This document shows positions 8,158-17,797 of a stretch of DNA of 64,000 bases, piece by piece; the stretch's first letter is position 1; each line of letters starts with the position of its first letter. The notes under the pieces are model-generated. The model saw nothing but the letters and a program-made list of their open reading frames with translations. It had not been told where the DNA came from and did not search any database. A program made the position numbers and the translations under genes. Source of the DNA: an alpha proteobacterium AAP38 (lineage in GTDB: Bacteria; Pseudomonadota; Alphaproteobacteria; Azospirillales; Azospirillaceae). Location: assembly GCA_001296005.1 (NCBI GenBank), contig LJHR01000005.1, positions 310,001 to 374,000 on the forward strand. The letters run 5' to 3'.

Positions 8158-9051
8158 ATGGCGTTGAAGGACCGTATCGCGATTGTCACGGGTGCTGGTG
8201 GTGGATTGGGCCGTCAGCATGCGCTGTTCCTGGCCCGGCAGGGCGCCAAGGTTGTTGTCAATGATCTCAGCCAGGAAGCAGCCGATGCCGTGGCTGCGGA
8301 GATTGTCGCGGCGGGTGGCGATGCCATGGCCGTTGCCGGATCGGTGACGGATGAGGCGGCGGTGGCGTCGCTGGTGTCCCGTACGATGGCGCAATGGGGC
8401 CGGATCGACATACTGGTCAACAATGCCGGCATCCTGCGTGACAAGAGCTTTGCCAAGATGGGGCTGGATGATTTCCGTATCGTCCTGGATGTGCATCTGA
8501 TGGGTGCCGTCATCTGCACCAAGGCGGTGTGGGAGATCATGCGGACCCAGCGTCATGGCCGCATCGTAATGACCACATCCTCCTCCGGTCTTTACGGCAA
8601 TTTTGGGCAGGCCAATTACGCGGCGGCCAAGATGGCGCTGGTCGGCCTGATGCAGACATTGGCGATCGAGGGGGAGAGGTACGGCATCCGGGTCAATTGT
8701 CTGGCCCCAACCGCCGCCACGCAGATGACCGATGGCGTACTGTCGGGTGACAGTCTGGAACGGCTGCACCCGTCCCTGGTCAGTCCGGCCCTGCTGCCGC
8801 TGGTGTGCGATGACGCTCCGACGCGGACCATCCTCTGCGCTGGCGGCGGCAATTTTGCGGCAGCCAACATCACCCTGACCCAGGGTTGCTATATCGGCAG
8901 CGATCCTGAAACGGGTGCCAGGGTGGTGGCCCGCTTGGACGAGGTCACGGACCGCACCGGGGAGATCGTGCCGGGATATGGTTTCATGCAGGCCGAACGC
9001 GAACTGGCCGCCAGCGGCTGGAGCCAGCCGGTCATGGCCGTGGCGCGGTAA
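8158..9051 (+). CDS. Short-chain dehydrogenase/reductase (3-hydroxyacyl-CoA dehydrogenase-like)
   Basis: The 297-residue classical SDR has the cofactor motif TGAGGGLG (11-18), NNAG (88-91), and the catalytic set Ser near 141, Tyr154 and Lys158 in YAAAK. The long C-terminal extension after residue 240 resembles the SDR domain of MaoC-associated (3R)-hydroxyacyl-CoA dehydrogenases. A GGGAGG sits about 10 nt before the ATG. It stands alone on the plus strand behind its own promoter with the shared operator, and faces the TetR gene. Co-regulation with an acyl-CoA ligase suggests oxidation of a hydroxyacyl-CoA or a related alcohol. Confidence 0.88.
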   Translation: MALKDRIAIVTGAGGGLGRQHALFLARQGAKVVVNDLSQEAADAVAAEIVAAGGDAMAVAGSVTDEAAVASLVSRTMAQWGRIDILVNNAGILRDKSFAKMGLDDFRIVLDVHLMGAVICTKAVWEIMRTQRHGRIVMTTSSSGLYGNFGQANYAAAKMALVGLMQTLAIEGERYGIRVNCLAPTAATQMTDGVLSGDSLERLHPSLVSPALLPLVCDDAPTRTILCAGGGNFAAANITLTQGCYIGSDPETGARVVARLDEVTDRTGEIVPGYGFMQAERELAASGWSQPVMAVAR

Positions 9052-9061
9052 GCCATCACTA

Positions 9062-9084
9062 CGGGAGGGGCATCACCCCTCCCG
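9062..9084. terminator. Hairpin between the convergent SDR and TetR genes
   Basis: CGGGAGGGG (9062-9070) and CCCCTCCCG (9076-9084) form a perfect 9-bp stem with a 5-nt loop that contains the first bases of the TetR stop codon. No T-run follows on either side, so termination is plausible but not certain. Confidence 0.45.
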
Positions 9085-9756
9085 CACCTTGCAGACTTCC
9101 TTGAAGCCGGCGGCCATGAAGGCGGCCATTCGGGCCTTCACGGCGGCGAAATCATCGGATTTGCAAAGACCGCCCGACAGCTTGTCGATACGCCCCGTGC
9201 GCGCCAGGGTCAGCAGCAGCGCCCCTGTCACGAAATGGTAGCCCCAGAAGATATCCTCCTCGGCACAGCCGGGCAGGGCCTTCTTCAGCAATTCGATCAG
9301 GCGCAGGACGACCGGATCGAAATGCTTGTCCATCAGTTCGGCCCCCCATTCTGGGGTATTGGCAACCTGCGCGCCCAGGGCGGCGTAGTTTTTCCAGCCC
9401 TCCCCCCCCTCGATATAGAGGTCAAGGTCGGTGTCCAGGAAGGCGTGAAGCGCCCCCTCGACCGTGGGCTTGCCGGCGGTTGCCTTTTCATATTCGTCCA
9501 GCACGGTCATCCGCCGCTCGCTGGTCACGGCGGCACGGCGCGCAAAGACGGCGTCGAACAGCTTCTTCTTATCCTCGAAATAGTAATTCAGCAGCGTATG
9601 GTGGACACCCACGCGCTGCGCCACATCTTTCAGCGTGACGCCATAGAGACCGTGCTTGGAGAAAAGGTACTCGGCCTCGTCGAGGATCTGTTCCATCATC
9701 TCCGCGCGCTGCTCCGCCTTGGTGGAGCGCCGGCGGGATTTCACCTGTTCAGACAC
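9073..9756 (-). CDS. TetR/AcrR family transcriptional regulator
   Basis: The 227-residue protein has an N-terminal helix-turn-helix (LKDVAQRVGVHHTLLNYYFEDKKKLFDAVF, split near residues 41-72) after a basic arm, then a ligand-binding all-helical domain. It ends the minus-strand operon of the acyl-CoA ligase. The start is a GTG at 9756, with GGAAAG about 10 nt upstream. The two 25-nt palindromic sites at 8087 and 16693 flank the gene set and are its likely targets. The ligand could be an acyl-CoA made by the adjacent ligase. Confidence 0.88.
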   Translation of the reverse strand: MSEQVKSRRRSTKAEQRAEMMEQILDEAEYLFSKHGLYGVTLKDVAQRVGVHHTLLNYYFEDKKKLFDAVFARRAAVTSERRMTVLDEYEKATAGKPTVEGALHAFLDTDLDLYIEGGEGWKNYAALGAQVANTPEWGAELMDKHFDPVVLRLIELLKKALPGCAEEDIFWGYHFVTGALLLTLARTGRIDKLSGGLCKSDDFAAVKARMAAFMAAGFKEVCKVREG

Positions 9757-9818
9757 CGGTTCGTCTTTCCGTCATTGCCAGTACTGTGGCGGAAGACGCG
9801 TGGGGCGCCTCCACCAAT

Positions 9819-11390
9819 TCAACCGCCACCATATTGAACCCGCAGGCGGATTTTGTCGATCTTGCCGGTTCCCGCCAGCGGCATGGCATCCAACCGGATT
9901 ACGGCATCGGGCAGCCACCAGGGGGCGACCTTGCCATGCAACGGGGCCAGCAGCCCTTCATCATCGATGCTGTCCCGTGTTTCCACCAGCAGGATGGGTC
10001 GTTCGCCCCATTTGGGGTGGGACCGCCCGATGACGGCGACCAGCGACACCTCCGGCAGGGCGCCGACCAGCGCCTCGATCTCTGCCGGATTGATCCATTC
10101 GCCGCCCGATTTGATCAGGTCCTTGGCCCGGCCCGTGATCATCAGGTTGCCGCGCCCGTCAATGCGGGCCAGATCGCCGGTGGGGAACCAGCCTTCCGCA
10201 TCGGTGGCTGGTGTATCCTGTCCGAAATAACGGTCGATGACGGCGACGCCGCGTACCCGCAGATGCCCCTCCATCCCCCGCTGCTGGGGCAGCGGCTTGC
10301 CATCCGCGTCGGTTAACAGCAGATCCACCCCCACCGATGGCCGGCCAGACAGGGCCGCGTCACGCACCCCATCGGTGGCAGGGGCCACGGTACCGGACGG
10401 GGATAGTTCGGTCATGCCCCAGCTTGTCTGCACGATGACGCCCAGTCGCCGTTCGATCCGTTCCATCAGGGCCGGGGGCAGGGGGGAACCGCCGACGATG
10501 ATGCGTTCCAGACTGGGCACCTCGCCCCCCGTCGCATCCAGATATTCCACCAGACCCAGCCAGACGGTGGGTACACCGACACCCACCGTGACGCCTTCGG
10601 ATGCGATCAACCGGGCCAGGCTGGCCCCGTCCGTCTGCCGCCCCGGCAGCACCAGCCGCCCACCCACCGCCGGCACGGCAAAGGGCAGACCCCAGGCATT
10701 GGCATGGAACATGGGGACGGCGACCAGCACGCTGTCGCGCCCCGACAGGGCCATGACATCGGCCTGCAGCAGTTTGAGGGTATGCAGGAAGCTGGACCGG
10801 TGGGTGTAGGTCACGCCCTTGGGCGCGCCCGTCGTGCCCGATGTGAAGCACAGGCCCGAGGGCGCGGTTTCCGCAAACCCGCCCCACGCCGCATCGCGCG
10901 CCGCCCCGTTGATCAATGGGTCCAGCGCGGTGGCCAACGGCCAGTCATCAGGGGCGGCGCCATCAATCACCAGCACCTGGATGATGCCCAGCGCCTGTGC
11001 CGCCACCTGCCGGGCCAGGGGCACAAGGTCGGCGCTGACCACCAGGATGCGCGCCTGCGACTGATCCAGCATCGCCGCCAGCTGTTCCGCCGTCAGGCGG
11101 GGGTTGAGGGTGTGGCAGACGGCACCTGCGCCCATGATGGCGTACCAGACCTCCACATGCGCTTGGCTGTTCCAGGCTAGCGTGGCCACCCGGCCGCCCC
11201 GCCGCATGCCATAGAAGCCAAGGATACCGGTCACGGCCAGACTGCGGTCCATCAGGTCGGCATAGGAAATGCGGGTCGGCTTTCCCCCTTCGCGTGCCGT
11301 CACCAGCATGGCATCGGGGTGCCATTTGGCGGCATGGCGCAGGAACTGATCCAGCGTCAGGGGGAAATCCTGCATGGTTCCGTCCAGCAT
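9819..11390 (-). CDS. AMP-dependent acyl-CoA synthetase (fatty/aryl acid-CoA ligase)
   Basis: The 523-residue adenylate-forming enzyme contains the phosphate-binding loop TSGTTGAPKG (183-192), the TGDLARID motif, the GRAKDLIKSGGEWINP hinge, and the C-terminal catalytic lysine motif GTGKIDK. This is the medium/long-chain or aryl acid-CoA ligase pattern. The ATG at 11390 overlaps the TGA of the carboxylesterase gene (TGATG), implying coupled translation. The esterase would release an acid, this enzyme would make the CoA ester, and the co-regulated SDR could act downstream. The actual acid is not evident from sequence. Confidence 0.9.
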   Translation of the reverse strand: MLDGTMQDFPLTLDQFLRHAAKWHPDAMLVTAREGGKPTRISYADLMDRSLAVTGILGFYGMRRGGRVATLAWNSQAHVEVWYAIMGAGAVCHTLNPRLTAEQLAAMLDQSQARILVVSADLVPLARQVAAQALGIIQVLVIDGAAPDDWPLATALDPLINGAARDAAWGGFAETAPSGLCFTSGTTGAPKGVTYTHRSSFLHTLKLLQADVMALSGRDSVLVAVPMFHANAWGLPFAVPAVGGRLVLPGRQTDGASLARLIASEGVTVGVGVPTVWLGLVEYLDATGGEVPSLERIIVGGSPLPPALMERIERRLGVIVQTSWGMTELSPSGTVAPATDGVRDAALSGRPSVGVDLLLTDADGKPLPQQRGMEGHLRVRGVAVIDRYFGQDTPATDAEGWFPTGDLARIDGRGNLMITGRAKDLIKSGGEWINPAEIEALVGALPEVSLVAVIGRSHPKWGERPILLVETRDSIDDEGLLAPLHGKVAPWWLPDAVIRLDAMPLAGTGKIDKIRLRVQYGGG

Positions 11391-13024
11391 CAGCAGACAT
11401 TCCCCTTGGACGGCAGCACGGGTGAGGCGACGCCGGTATTCCAATTCCAGGCCAGGGTGCCGGCGGCCCGGCGGCGGCAGACTGTGGTCTCATGCAGGGC
11501 GAACATGCCCGGTCGCATCCGCACCCCCGGCTTCGGCGTGCCGGCAAAGGCCATATAGCCCTCATCCTTCCCGAAGACGGGCCATGCCGGCTGTCCATCC
11601 GCCACCGGCGTACCGGTGCGGGCGAAACTGGCCCAATAGCTGTTCATGGCCGCCGACAGACGGCGTTCGGTCGCATTGTCCGGCACCTTGGGCCAGAGCG
11701 GCGGGGTACGGTCGGCGGTGCCGAACACATAAGGGATTTCGGCGGCGTGGAACGCGTGCAGCCCATGTTCGTCGGCCGCCGGATAGCCATGGTCGAAGAT
11801 ATAGAGATAGGCACTCTGACCCAGCGCCGTCTGGTTGCGGGCCAGCCGTTCGGACGTCCAGCCATAAAGCGCGTCGCGGGTGGTGGCCAGCATGCTCTCC
11901 TCGACATTGCTGGCCGGGTAAAGCCGCAGGAACAGGTCGGCCAGATCGCCATACCGTTCGCGGATCATCCCCTCATAAGCGGCGGCATCCGCAGGTTTCG
12001 GCGGCAGCAGGAACCGGAGGGAGCGGATTTCGCCGCTGTTGAACCCGATCAGGATGGGGATGGGCGCCTGCTGTCCCTTGTCGAAAACCTCGACCAGCTG
12101 TGCCGGCAGCACCTTGCCATCGACGGTGCCGAAGGGGATATAGCCGGCCTTCACCGCTTCCGCCGTCAGGGTTTCCGGGTCCATGGCACGCAATGCGGCG
12201 ACATCTGCGGCCCCGACCTTGCCGGCCACATAGGACCCGATGGCTTCCGCCGCGAACTCCCCATTGCGGGGCTGTTTCAGTTCGGGCGTGGAGATCATGT
12301 AGGCACTTTGCGCGATCGCCTTGGCAAACAGGCCCTTGGCCTGGGGTGAAGCCATCAGATACATGACCGACAGGGCGCCAGCGGACTCTCCTGCCACGGT
12401 CACATTGCCGGCATCACCACCGAAGGCACCGATATTGTCGCGGACCCAGCGCAGGGACGCGATCTGATCCAGCAGGCCGTAATTGCCGGAGATGCCGTCC
12501 GGGTTCTCCGCGCTCAACCCCGGATGCGCCAGATAGCCCAGGATGCCCAGCCGGTAATTGATGGAGACGACGATCAACCCCTGCTTGGCTAAGCCCGATC
12601 CATCATACATTTCCTCATGCCCATACCCGCCCGTCAGCGATCCGCCATGGATCCAGACCAGGACCGGCGCATTCTTCGCCCCTTCCGGTGCCCAGATATT
12701 CAAGGACAGGCAATCCTCTCCCATCTCGTTGGGCGGGTTGGCGTAGATGCTGGCCAGACGCGGGCGCGGCTGCACACAGGCGCGGCCTGGATCACCCGCA
12801 TCGCGCACGCCGGTCCAGGTGGGCAGCGGTTCCGGTGCCTTCCAGCGGCGGTCGCCCACGGGTGGTTGGGCGTAGGGAATGCCTTTGAAGATGGTCAGCC
12901 CATCCTTGGCGCGGCCCACAACCGCACCTGCCGGGGCGGTGACGGTGGGATTGTCCTGCGCCATGGCGGCAAAGGACAGAAATGCGGTCGCCGCGCAGGC
13001 GCCCAAGCGAAGGGAAAGGCGCAT
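11390..13024 (-). CDS. Secreted type-B carboxylesterase
   Basis: The 544-residue alpha/beta hydrolase has a Sec signal peptide (MRLSLRLGACAATAFLS...AMAQ), the oxyanion region HGGSLTGG, and the serine elbow GESAGALS. This is the carboxylesterase/cholinesterase family seen in periplasmic or outer-membrane hydrolases of sphingomonad-like bacteria. The stop and start codons overlap with the neighbours on both sides (TGATG). Together with a TonB receptor and a ligase it probably de-esterifies an imported plant ester or lactone in the periplasm. Confidence 0.9.
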   Translation of the reverse strand: MRLSLRLGACAATAFLSFAAMAQDNPTVTAPAGAVVGRAKDGLTIFKGIPYAQPPVGDRRWKAPEPLPTWTGVRDAGDPGRACVQPRPRLASIYANPPNEMGEDCLSLNIWAPEGAKNAPVLVWIHGGSLTGGYGHEEMYDGSGLAKQGLIVVSINYRLGILGYLAHPGLSAENPDGISGNYGLLDQIASLRWVRDNIGAFGGDAGNVTVAGESAGALSVMYLMASPQAKGLFAKAIAQSAYMISTPELKQPRNGEFAAEAIGSYVAGKVGAADVAALRAMDPETLTAEAVKAGYIPFGTVDGKVLPAQLVEVFDKGQQAPIPILIGFNSGEIRSLRFLLPPKPADAAAYEGMIRERYGDLADLFLRLYPASNVEESMLATTRDALYGWTSERLARNQTALGQSAYLYIFDHGYPAADEHGLHAFHAAEIPYVFGTADRTPPLWPKVPDNATERRLSAAMNSYWASFARTGTPVADGQPAWPVFGKDEGYMAFAGTPKPGVRMRPGMFALHETTVCRRRAAGTLAWNWNTGVASPVLPSKGNVC

Positions 13025-14343
13025 CAGTGGCCTCCGTTCCGGTGTGCCATCCCCTTTAACACCCGCGCCAGCATCAAAAACATGCCGATGGCCAGGAAAT
13101 AGAAGGGGATCAGGCTGTAAAAGGCGATTTGCAGGGAATTGTCCGGGTTGGCCGCCCGGAAATAATCGCTGGCCGCGCCCAGATATGTCGGCCCCAGGCC
13201 CAACCCGATCATGTTCATGACCAGCAGCAGCAGGGCACCCGACATCACCCGCTGATTGGGGCGCACCGCCTCCTGCACCAGGGCCACGGCGGGCGACAGG
13301 TAGAAATAGTTGAAGAAGGTCGGCCCGATCAGGAACAGCAGCGCCAACTCCCAGCCCGGTGCCCAGACGAAACCGGCAAAGAACGGCACCGCCCCCACCA
13401 GACCCACCGCCGGGATTAGGGCATAGGCCTGCCGGTAGCGCACGGAGTACCGGTCGATCAGGCGCCCCGACGCATACATGCCCAGGCTGATGCCCACCCC
13501 GATCAGCAGCGCGTAATAAAGCGCCACCTCCTGCAGGCTCATGCCTTTTTCCCGCATCAGGAACAGGACGGTGAAATTCATCACGGCATAGGTGACGAAC
13601 TGTGTGGCGCCACAGGCCAGCGACAGCAGCACCAGATCCTTGCGGCCAAAGAACATGGAGACGGTTTCCATGAATCTGGCCTTCTCCATCGGGGCTGGTG
13701 CGGTGCCCGGTGCTGGCAAATCCAGCCCGCCACGCTTCGGCTCCCTAATGGTCAGCCATACGATGGCCGCCGCCACGATGCCAACCACGCCCAGCACGAC
13801 AAAGGCGCTGCGCCAGCTATAGGCGGCGGCGATGGAGGCGCCGAAGGCAACCCCTATGGCCTGACCCAGCGGCGGCCCCAGATTGAACAGGCCCAGCGCC
13901 GTGCCCCGCCGGCCCGGTGCGAAATAGTCGGTGATAATGGCGTAGGAGGGGGGAACGCCGCCGGCCTCTCCCACCCCCACCGCCATACGCGCCGCGACCA
14001 GCTGCGGGTATGTGGATGCCATACCGCAAGCCACGGTCGCCGCACTCCACAGCGCACATGCGATCGATAGCACCTTCACCCGGTTCGCCCGGTCGGCCAG
14101 CCAGGCCACTGGGATGGAGATGGTGCAATAGAACAGCGCGAAATAAAGCCCGCTGATCAGGCCCAACTGCCCGTCGGTAACCCCCAGATCATCCTGGATA
14201 GGCTTGGCCAGGATCGACAGCAACTGCCGGTCCAGGAAGTTCAGCACATAGACGAAACACAGCGCACCCAGCACGTACCAGGCGCGGGCGTCCGGCGGCG
14301 GGTGGGCCACCGGACTGTGCAAGGGGGAAGGGGCGGCATTCAT
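13024..14343 (-). CDS. MFS transporter, Spinster/aromatic-acid type
   Basis: This 439-residue carrier has about 12 membrane segments. After a proline-rich N-terminus, NFLDRQLLSILAKPIQDDLGVTDGQLG is typical of Spinster-like and aromatic-acid MFS members, and ADRANRVKVLS is the TM2-3 loop. Its start lies 3 nt after the TonB receptor stop and its stop overlaps the esterase start. It probably imports the esterase product across the inner membrane. Confidence 0.87.
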   Translation of the reverse strand: MNAAPSPLHSPVAHPPPDARAWYVLGALCFVYVLNFLDRQLLSILAKPIQDDLGVTDGQLGLISGLYFALFYCTISIPVAWLADRANRVKVLSIACALWSAATVACGMASTYPQLVAARMAVGVGEAGGVPPSYAIITDYFAPGRRGTALGLFNLGPPLGQAIGVAFGASIAAAYSWRSAFVVLGVVGIVAAAIVWLTIREPKRGGLDLPAPGTAPAPMEKARFMETVSMFFGRKDLVLLSLACGATQFVTYAVMNFTVLFLMREKGMSLQEVALYYALLIGVGISLGMYASGRLIDRYSVRYRQAYALIPAVGLVGAVPFFAGFVWAPGWELALLFLIGPTFFNYFYLSPAVALVQEAVRPNQRVMSGALLLLVMNMIGLGLGPTYLGAASDYFRAANPDNSLQIAFYSLIPFYFLAIGMFLMLARVLKGMAHRNGGH

Positions 14344-14346
14344 GGC

Positions 14347-16608
14347 TTAATACTCATAGCCGATGCGGACGCCCACGGTGCGCGGCCGCATCGTGCCGAA
14401 GCGGCTGGCCAGGAAGGCCTCCGGGTGGATGTAGGTGATCGAATGATCGTCGAACAGGTTCTCTACATACGCGGTCGCTGTCCAGTTCCCCTTGGTCACC
14501 CCGAAGCTGGCATTGACATTGCTGTAGCTGTCGGTCTTGCCATAGGTCGGGCTGACGCGGTTCGGCGCGCCCGGCACATTGGGGAAGGAGGACGGGAAGG
14601 AGTCCACATGTTGCCAATTGGCCGTGGTGAACCCATCCAGCTCCGGTGCCAGATTAAACCAGTATTGGGCGAAGACCGACCCCTGGAAGCGCGGCGACGA
14701 CAGGCGGGCCCCCTCCACGGCGCCGGAGATTGCGGCCTCCGCCGCCGACAGCTTCGTCACCTTGGCGGTGTTGACCGATCCGTTCAGGCCGATGGTCAAG
14801 CCCGTGGCCGGCACGGCGGCGATTTCAAACTCGATACCCTTGCTGCGCGCCGCCCCGATATTGGTGGCGAACTGCACGCTGTCGGATGTTCTGTTGGCCT
14901 GCACCTGGATATTCTTCCAGTCGATGTAATAGGCGGCCAGATGCGCCGTCAGCTTGCCGTTCAGCCACCGTCCCTTCAGCCCCAGCTCATAGTTGGTCAA
15001 ATCGTCCGAACTGGCGCCATAGGGGATGATGAGGTCGTTGGCGTTCACCACGCTGGGCCGCCCAGCATAGGCATTGACCACGGGCGCCCGGAAACCGGTG
15101 GAGACGCTGGCATAGGTGGTGATGGGGTCATTGACGCGGTAAGATGCGCTGACCTTGTAGGAGGGCTTGGAGCCCTTGGCCTTCACCCCCGTGGCGGCCG
15201 GAATGGGCACCGTGGGCAACTGCCCGGACTGTCCTGTCAGGGCCCAGGTCAGGTAGGCGGAGTTATAGCCGCCTTCCGTAAAACCCTGCGCATCCAGCTT
15301 TCCGTAGCGCAGACCGCCCGTCAGCCAGAATTTCTCATTCACATGATAGGTCAGCTCACCGAACCCCGCCAGCTCGTGGGAGATCGTGTGGACATACTGG
15401 CGCTGGTAATATTCATCCGGCAGGCCGGTGATGCGGCGTGCCGCCAGGAAGGCGGGCGACGAGCGGTAGAAATAATCAACGTCATGCCGGCGATCCAGAT
15501 AGAAGCCGCCGATTGTCCAGTCCCAATCCCCGCCGGGATCGGATGCCAGCCGCACCTCCTCCACGAACGTGTCCTGATAGCCATTGGCATCCAGTCCAAA
15601 CGCGATGGCCTGATTGAAGGTGCCGGCCAGATCGACCCAGAATTTCTGATCGAACGTGGAATATGTCGATGAACTGGTCAGCTTGGCGCCATCGAACTGA
15701 TAATCGATGGTGGCGTTATAGCTGGTCAGCACGCCGGAATAGAGATCGGGCCGGTCGGAGATACGCTTCTCCCGGCCCAGCGACGGACTGGTCAGCGAAC
15801 TGTCGCGCGGGTTGCTGTCTTCGCGCGACGCCAGCACCCTCACCGACATCCGTTCCGACGGCTTCCATTGCAGAATGGCCCGCCCGCCCCAGCTTTCCAG
15901 CGTGTTGGAATTGTGGATGCCGGTACCGACATTATCCAGATAGCCTTCCTCATGCCGATAGAAGCCGACGACGCGCAGCGCCAGCTCATCTTCGACCAGC
16001 GGCGTGTTCAGCATCAGGTTATAGCGCTGCCGCAGGCTGTCCGACCCCGTCAGGCCGTAATCCACCTGACCCGCCGCATCAAACTTCCGCAGATCGGGGC
16101 TTTTGGTCAGGATGCGCATGGCGCCGGACAGTGAGCCGGAGCCGAACAAGGTCCCCTGCGGTCCGCGCAGGAACTCCACCCGCTCTACATCGAACAGGGT
16201 CGGGTCCAACACGGTTGTGTTGCCGATGGTGGAGATGGGCAATTCGTCGATATAGACGGCCACTGTGCTTTGCAGGTTGGCGCCATAGCCGTTGGTGGCG
16301 ATGCCGCGCGCCGTGAAGTTATTGAAATTAGCGCTGGGCCGGTTCAGCACCACACCCGGCGTCTCCCGTGCCAACCCCTCATACCCGACCACGCCCTTGA
16401 TGTTCAGGTCTTCCTGCGAGAAGGCGGTGATGGACAGCGGCACTTCGCTGATATTCTGGGCGCGGCGGGTGGCGGTGACGATGATTTCCTGCAACGCATC
16501 TTCCTGCGTCGCGGCCTTGCGGGCGGGTGCCGTATCCTGCGCCAGGGCATGGGTCGAAATCGTGGTCAGCGCGACCGCGCAGGCGGAAGCGAGCAGCTTG
16601 GCCCTCAT
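14347..16608 (-). CDS. TonB-dependent outer membrane receptor
   Basis: The 753-residue receptor has a signal peptide (MRAKLLASACAVALTTISTHALAQ), a TonB-box/plug start (ALQEIIVTATRRAQNISEVPLSI, read in two parts), plug motifs VERVEFLRGPQGTLFGSGS, and a C-terminal beta-barrel ending in a Tyr-rich strand (VGVRIGYEY). There is no STN domain and no FecIR pair. It heads the minus-strand operon with the MFS carrier, esterase, acyl-CoA ligase and TetR, so it is a substrate importer rather than a siderophore receptor. The ATG at 16608 has GGGAG upstream; in-frame codons further 5' are non-coding promoter. Confidence 0.9.
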   Translation of the reverse strand: MRAKLLASACAVALTTISTHALAQDTAPARKAATQEDALQEIIVTATRRAQNISEVPLSITAFSQEDLNIKGVVGYEGLARETPGVVLNRPSANFNNFTARGIATNGYGANLQSTVAVYIDELPISTIGNTTVLDPTLFDVERVEFLRGPQGTLFGSGSLSGAMRILTKSPDLRKFDAAGQVDYGLTGSDSLRQRYNLMLNTPLVEDELALRVVGFYRHEEGYLDNVGTGIHNSNTLESWGGRAILQWKPSERMSVRVLASREDSNPRDSSLTSPSLGREKRISDRPDLYSGVLTSYNATIDYQFDGAKLTSSSTYSTFDQKFWVDLAGTFNQAIAFGLDANGYQDTFVEEVRLASDPGGDWDWTIGGFYLDRRHDVDYFYRSSPAFLAARRITGLPDEYYQRQYVHTISHELAGFGELTYHVNEKFWLTGGLRYGKLDAQGFTEGGYNSAYLTWALTGQSGQLPTVPIPAATGVKAKGSKPSYKVSASYRVNDPITTYASVSTGFRAPVVNAYAGRPSVVNANDLIIPYGASSDDLTNYELGLKGRWLNGKLTAHLAAYYIDWKNIQVQANRTSDSVQFATNIGAARSKGIEFEIAAVPATGLTIGLNGSVNTAKVTKLSAAEAAISGAVEGARLSSPRFQGSVFAQYWFNLAPELDGFTTANWQHVDSFPSSFPNVPGAPNRVSPTYGKTDSYSNVNASFGVTKGNWTATAYVENLFDDHSITYIHPEAFLASRFGTMRPRTVGVRIGYEY

Positions 16609-16692
16609 GTGAAGCGTTCTCCCTATTGGCCGCCGGTCGTTTCGCCAGCGTGCTTGAAGGGGAGAATGGGGCAAGCACTTGCCCCTGTCAAC

Positions 16693-16717
16693 ATTCACTA
16701 TCGTGTGTGTGAATATT
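16693..16717. promoter_or_regulatory. Putative operator, copy 2, upstream of the TonB receptor
   Basis: ATTCAC (16693-16698) and GTGAAT (16709-16714) form a perfect 6-bp dyad around 10 nt. The whole 25-nt site matches 8087-8111 at 21 positions. It lies 85 nt before the receptor start in the 274-nt gap 16609-16882. The rest of that gap holds no gene that I can see. Confidence 0.62.
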
Positions 16718-16882
16718 ATTGATAAAGAAGCCCGACCATGCCCGCCCCACTCCTCTGGAGCATGGCATGCGGGCGATTTACGAAGAAAGCGGGGGCATGA
16801 AATGGAACCGGCGGAACGATGAAAATCGTCCCGCCGGACCCTGTCAGAATGTTGAACGTGGCACCCAGTCCCGGTTGGAGGC

Positions 16883-17749
16883 CTAGTAGGACCCGTCCCT
16901 AACCGCCTTGATGTCGCTATCCGACAATGGCCGCAGGGCGATATTGCGGAAGCTGATTTCCGCAGCCTCAATCTCCAGGGCGATGCGGCCATCGGTAAGG
17001 GACCGCCATTCGGCGGGATTATCCTCCCGCCGTGTGCGCATCGCGAAAAGGGTCGTGACGATCCGGCCATTCACAAGATGCGCCGCCTGATCCCCAAACG
17101 CGATCAGATCAAGCTGGTTCCAGCCGTCCAGCCGCTCGAAATCGCCCGTCTTGCGGAACCATTGCCGCTCAATGGGGCCGGCTTTGATGGGAGGTGCATA
17201 TTCACGCGGAAAGCTGGGCGGATAGTTGGGCCACAGGGCCGTGCCGCCCAGGTTCGGGCCTTCCAGGGCCTGGGTATTGATCATGATGGCATCGCCGACA
17301 TCCGTTTCCTCCACCTGGAATTCAACGGAATCGGGGTAGAGAACACCGCGTGTGGCCTTCATATGGTAGAGGATGCCGCTGTTGCGCTTGGCCAGACGGC
17401 GCGGCGCGAACCGTCGCTCGCCCCATTTGAATTCCAGGCGCAGATGGTAGTTGCCATATTCCTGCGTGGTCGCCAGATGGCCGAAACCGACCTTGCCATC
17501 CCCCCGGAATGTCGGCCCAAGCACATGCAGGGTCCCATCCTGGATATCCAGCACACCACCGGTATCCGTGTCGCCCACCCCGTCTTGAAAGAAGGTCCAG
17601 CCGGACAGGTCCTTGCCATTGAACAGGGGTGTCCAGCCGGCCTCCTGACCAGCTTGCGCGTGACGCATCGCGATGGGGGCCAGGGCAGTGGCAAACGCAC
17701 CACTCATTCCCATCCCCATCAGATGGCGGCGACATATCGGCTGCGGCAT
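16883..17749 (-). CDS. DUF1080 protein, 3-keto-glycoside hydrolase/lyase family
   Basis: The 288-residue protein matches the 3-keto-disaccharide hydrolase (DUF1080) family: WTPLFNGKDLSGW at the start of the jelly-roll, a middle NSGILYHMK with VEFQVEE, and the C-terminal ISFRNIALRPL that ends most members. Relatives cleave 3-keto-glycosides, in part by 1,2-elimination. The N-terminus RRHLMGMG...AQA looks like a Tat signal, which places the protein in the periplasm. The ATG at 17749 is preferred (GGGAAG 5 nt upstream) over 17791, which has no ribosome site. It is the last gene of the operon holding a GMC dehydrogenase, the enzyme type able to make its 3-keto substrate. Confidence 0.88.
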   Translation of the reverse strand: MPQPICRRHLMGMGMSGAFATALAPIAMRHAQAGQEAGWTPLFNGKDLSGWTFFQDGVGDTDTGGVLDIQDGTLHVLGPTFRGDGKVGFGHLATTQEYGNYHLRLEFKWGERRFAPRRLAKRNSGILYHMKATRGVLYPDSVEFQVEETDVGDAIMINTQALEGPNLGGTALWPNYPPSFPREYAPPIKAGPIERQWFRKTGDFERLDGWNQLDLIAFGDQAAHLVNGRIVTTLFAMRTRREDNPAEWRSLTDGRIALEIEAAEISFRNIALRPLSDSDIKAVRDGSY

Positions 17750-17797
17750 GGCTGGCTTCCCTGGCAAGGCATGGGCGAGATTTGCCACCATGCGTGA

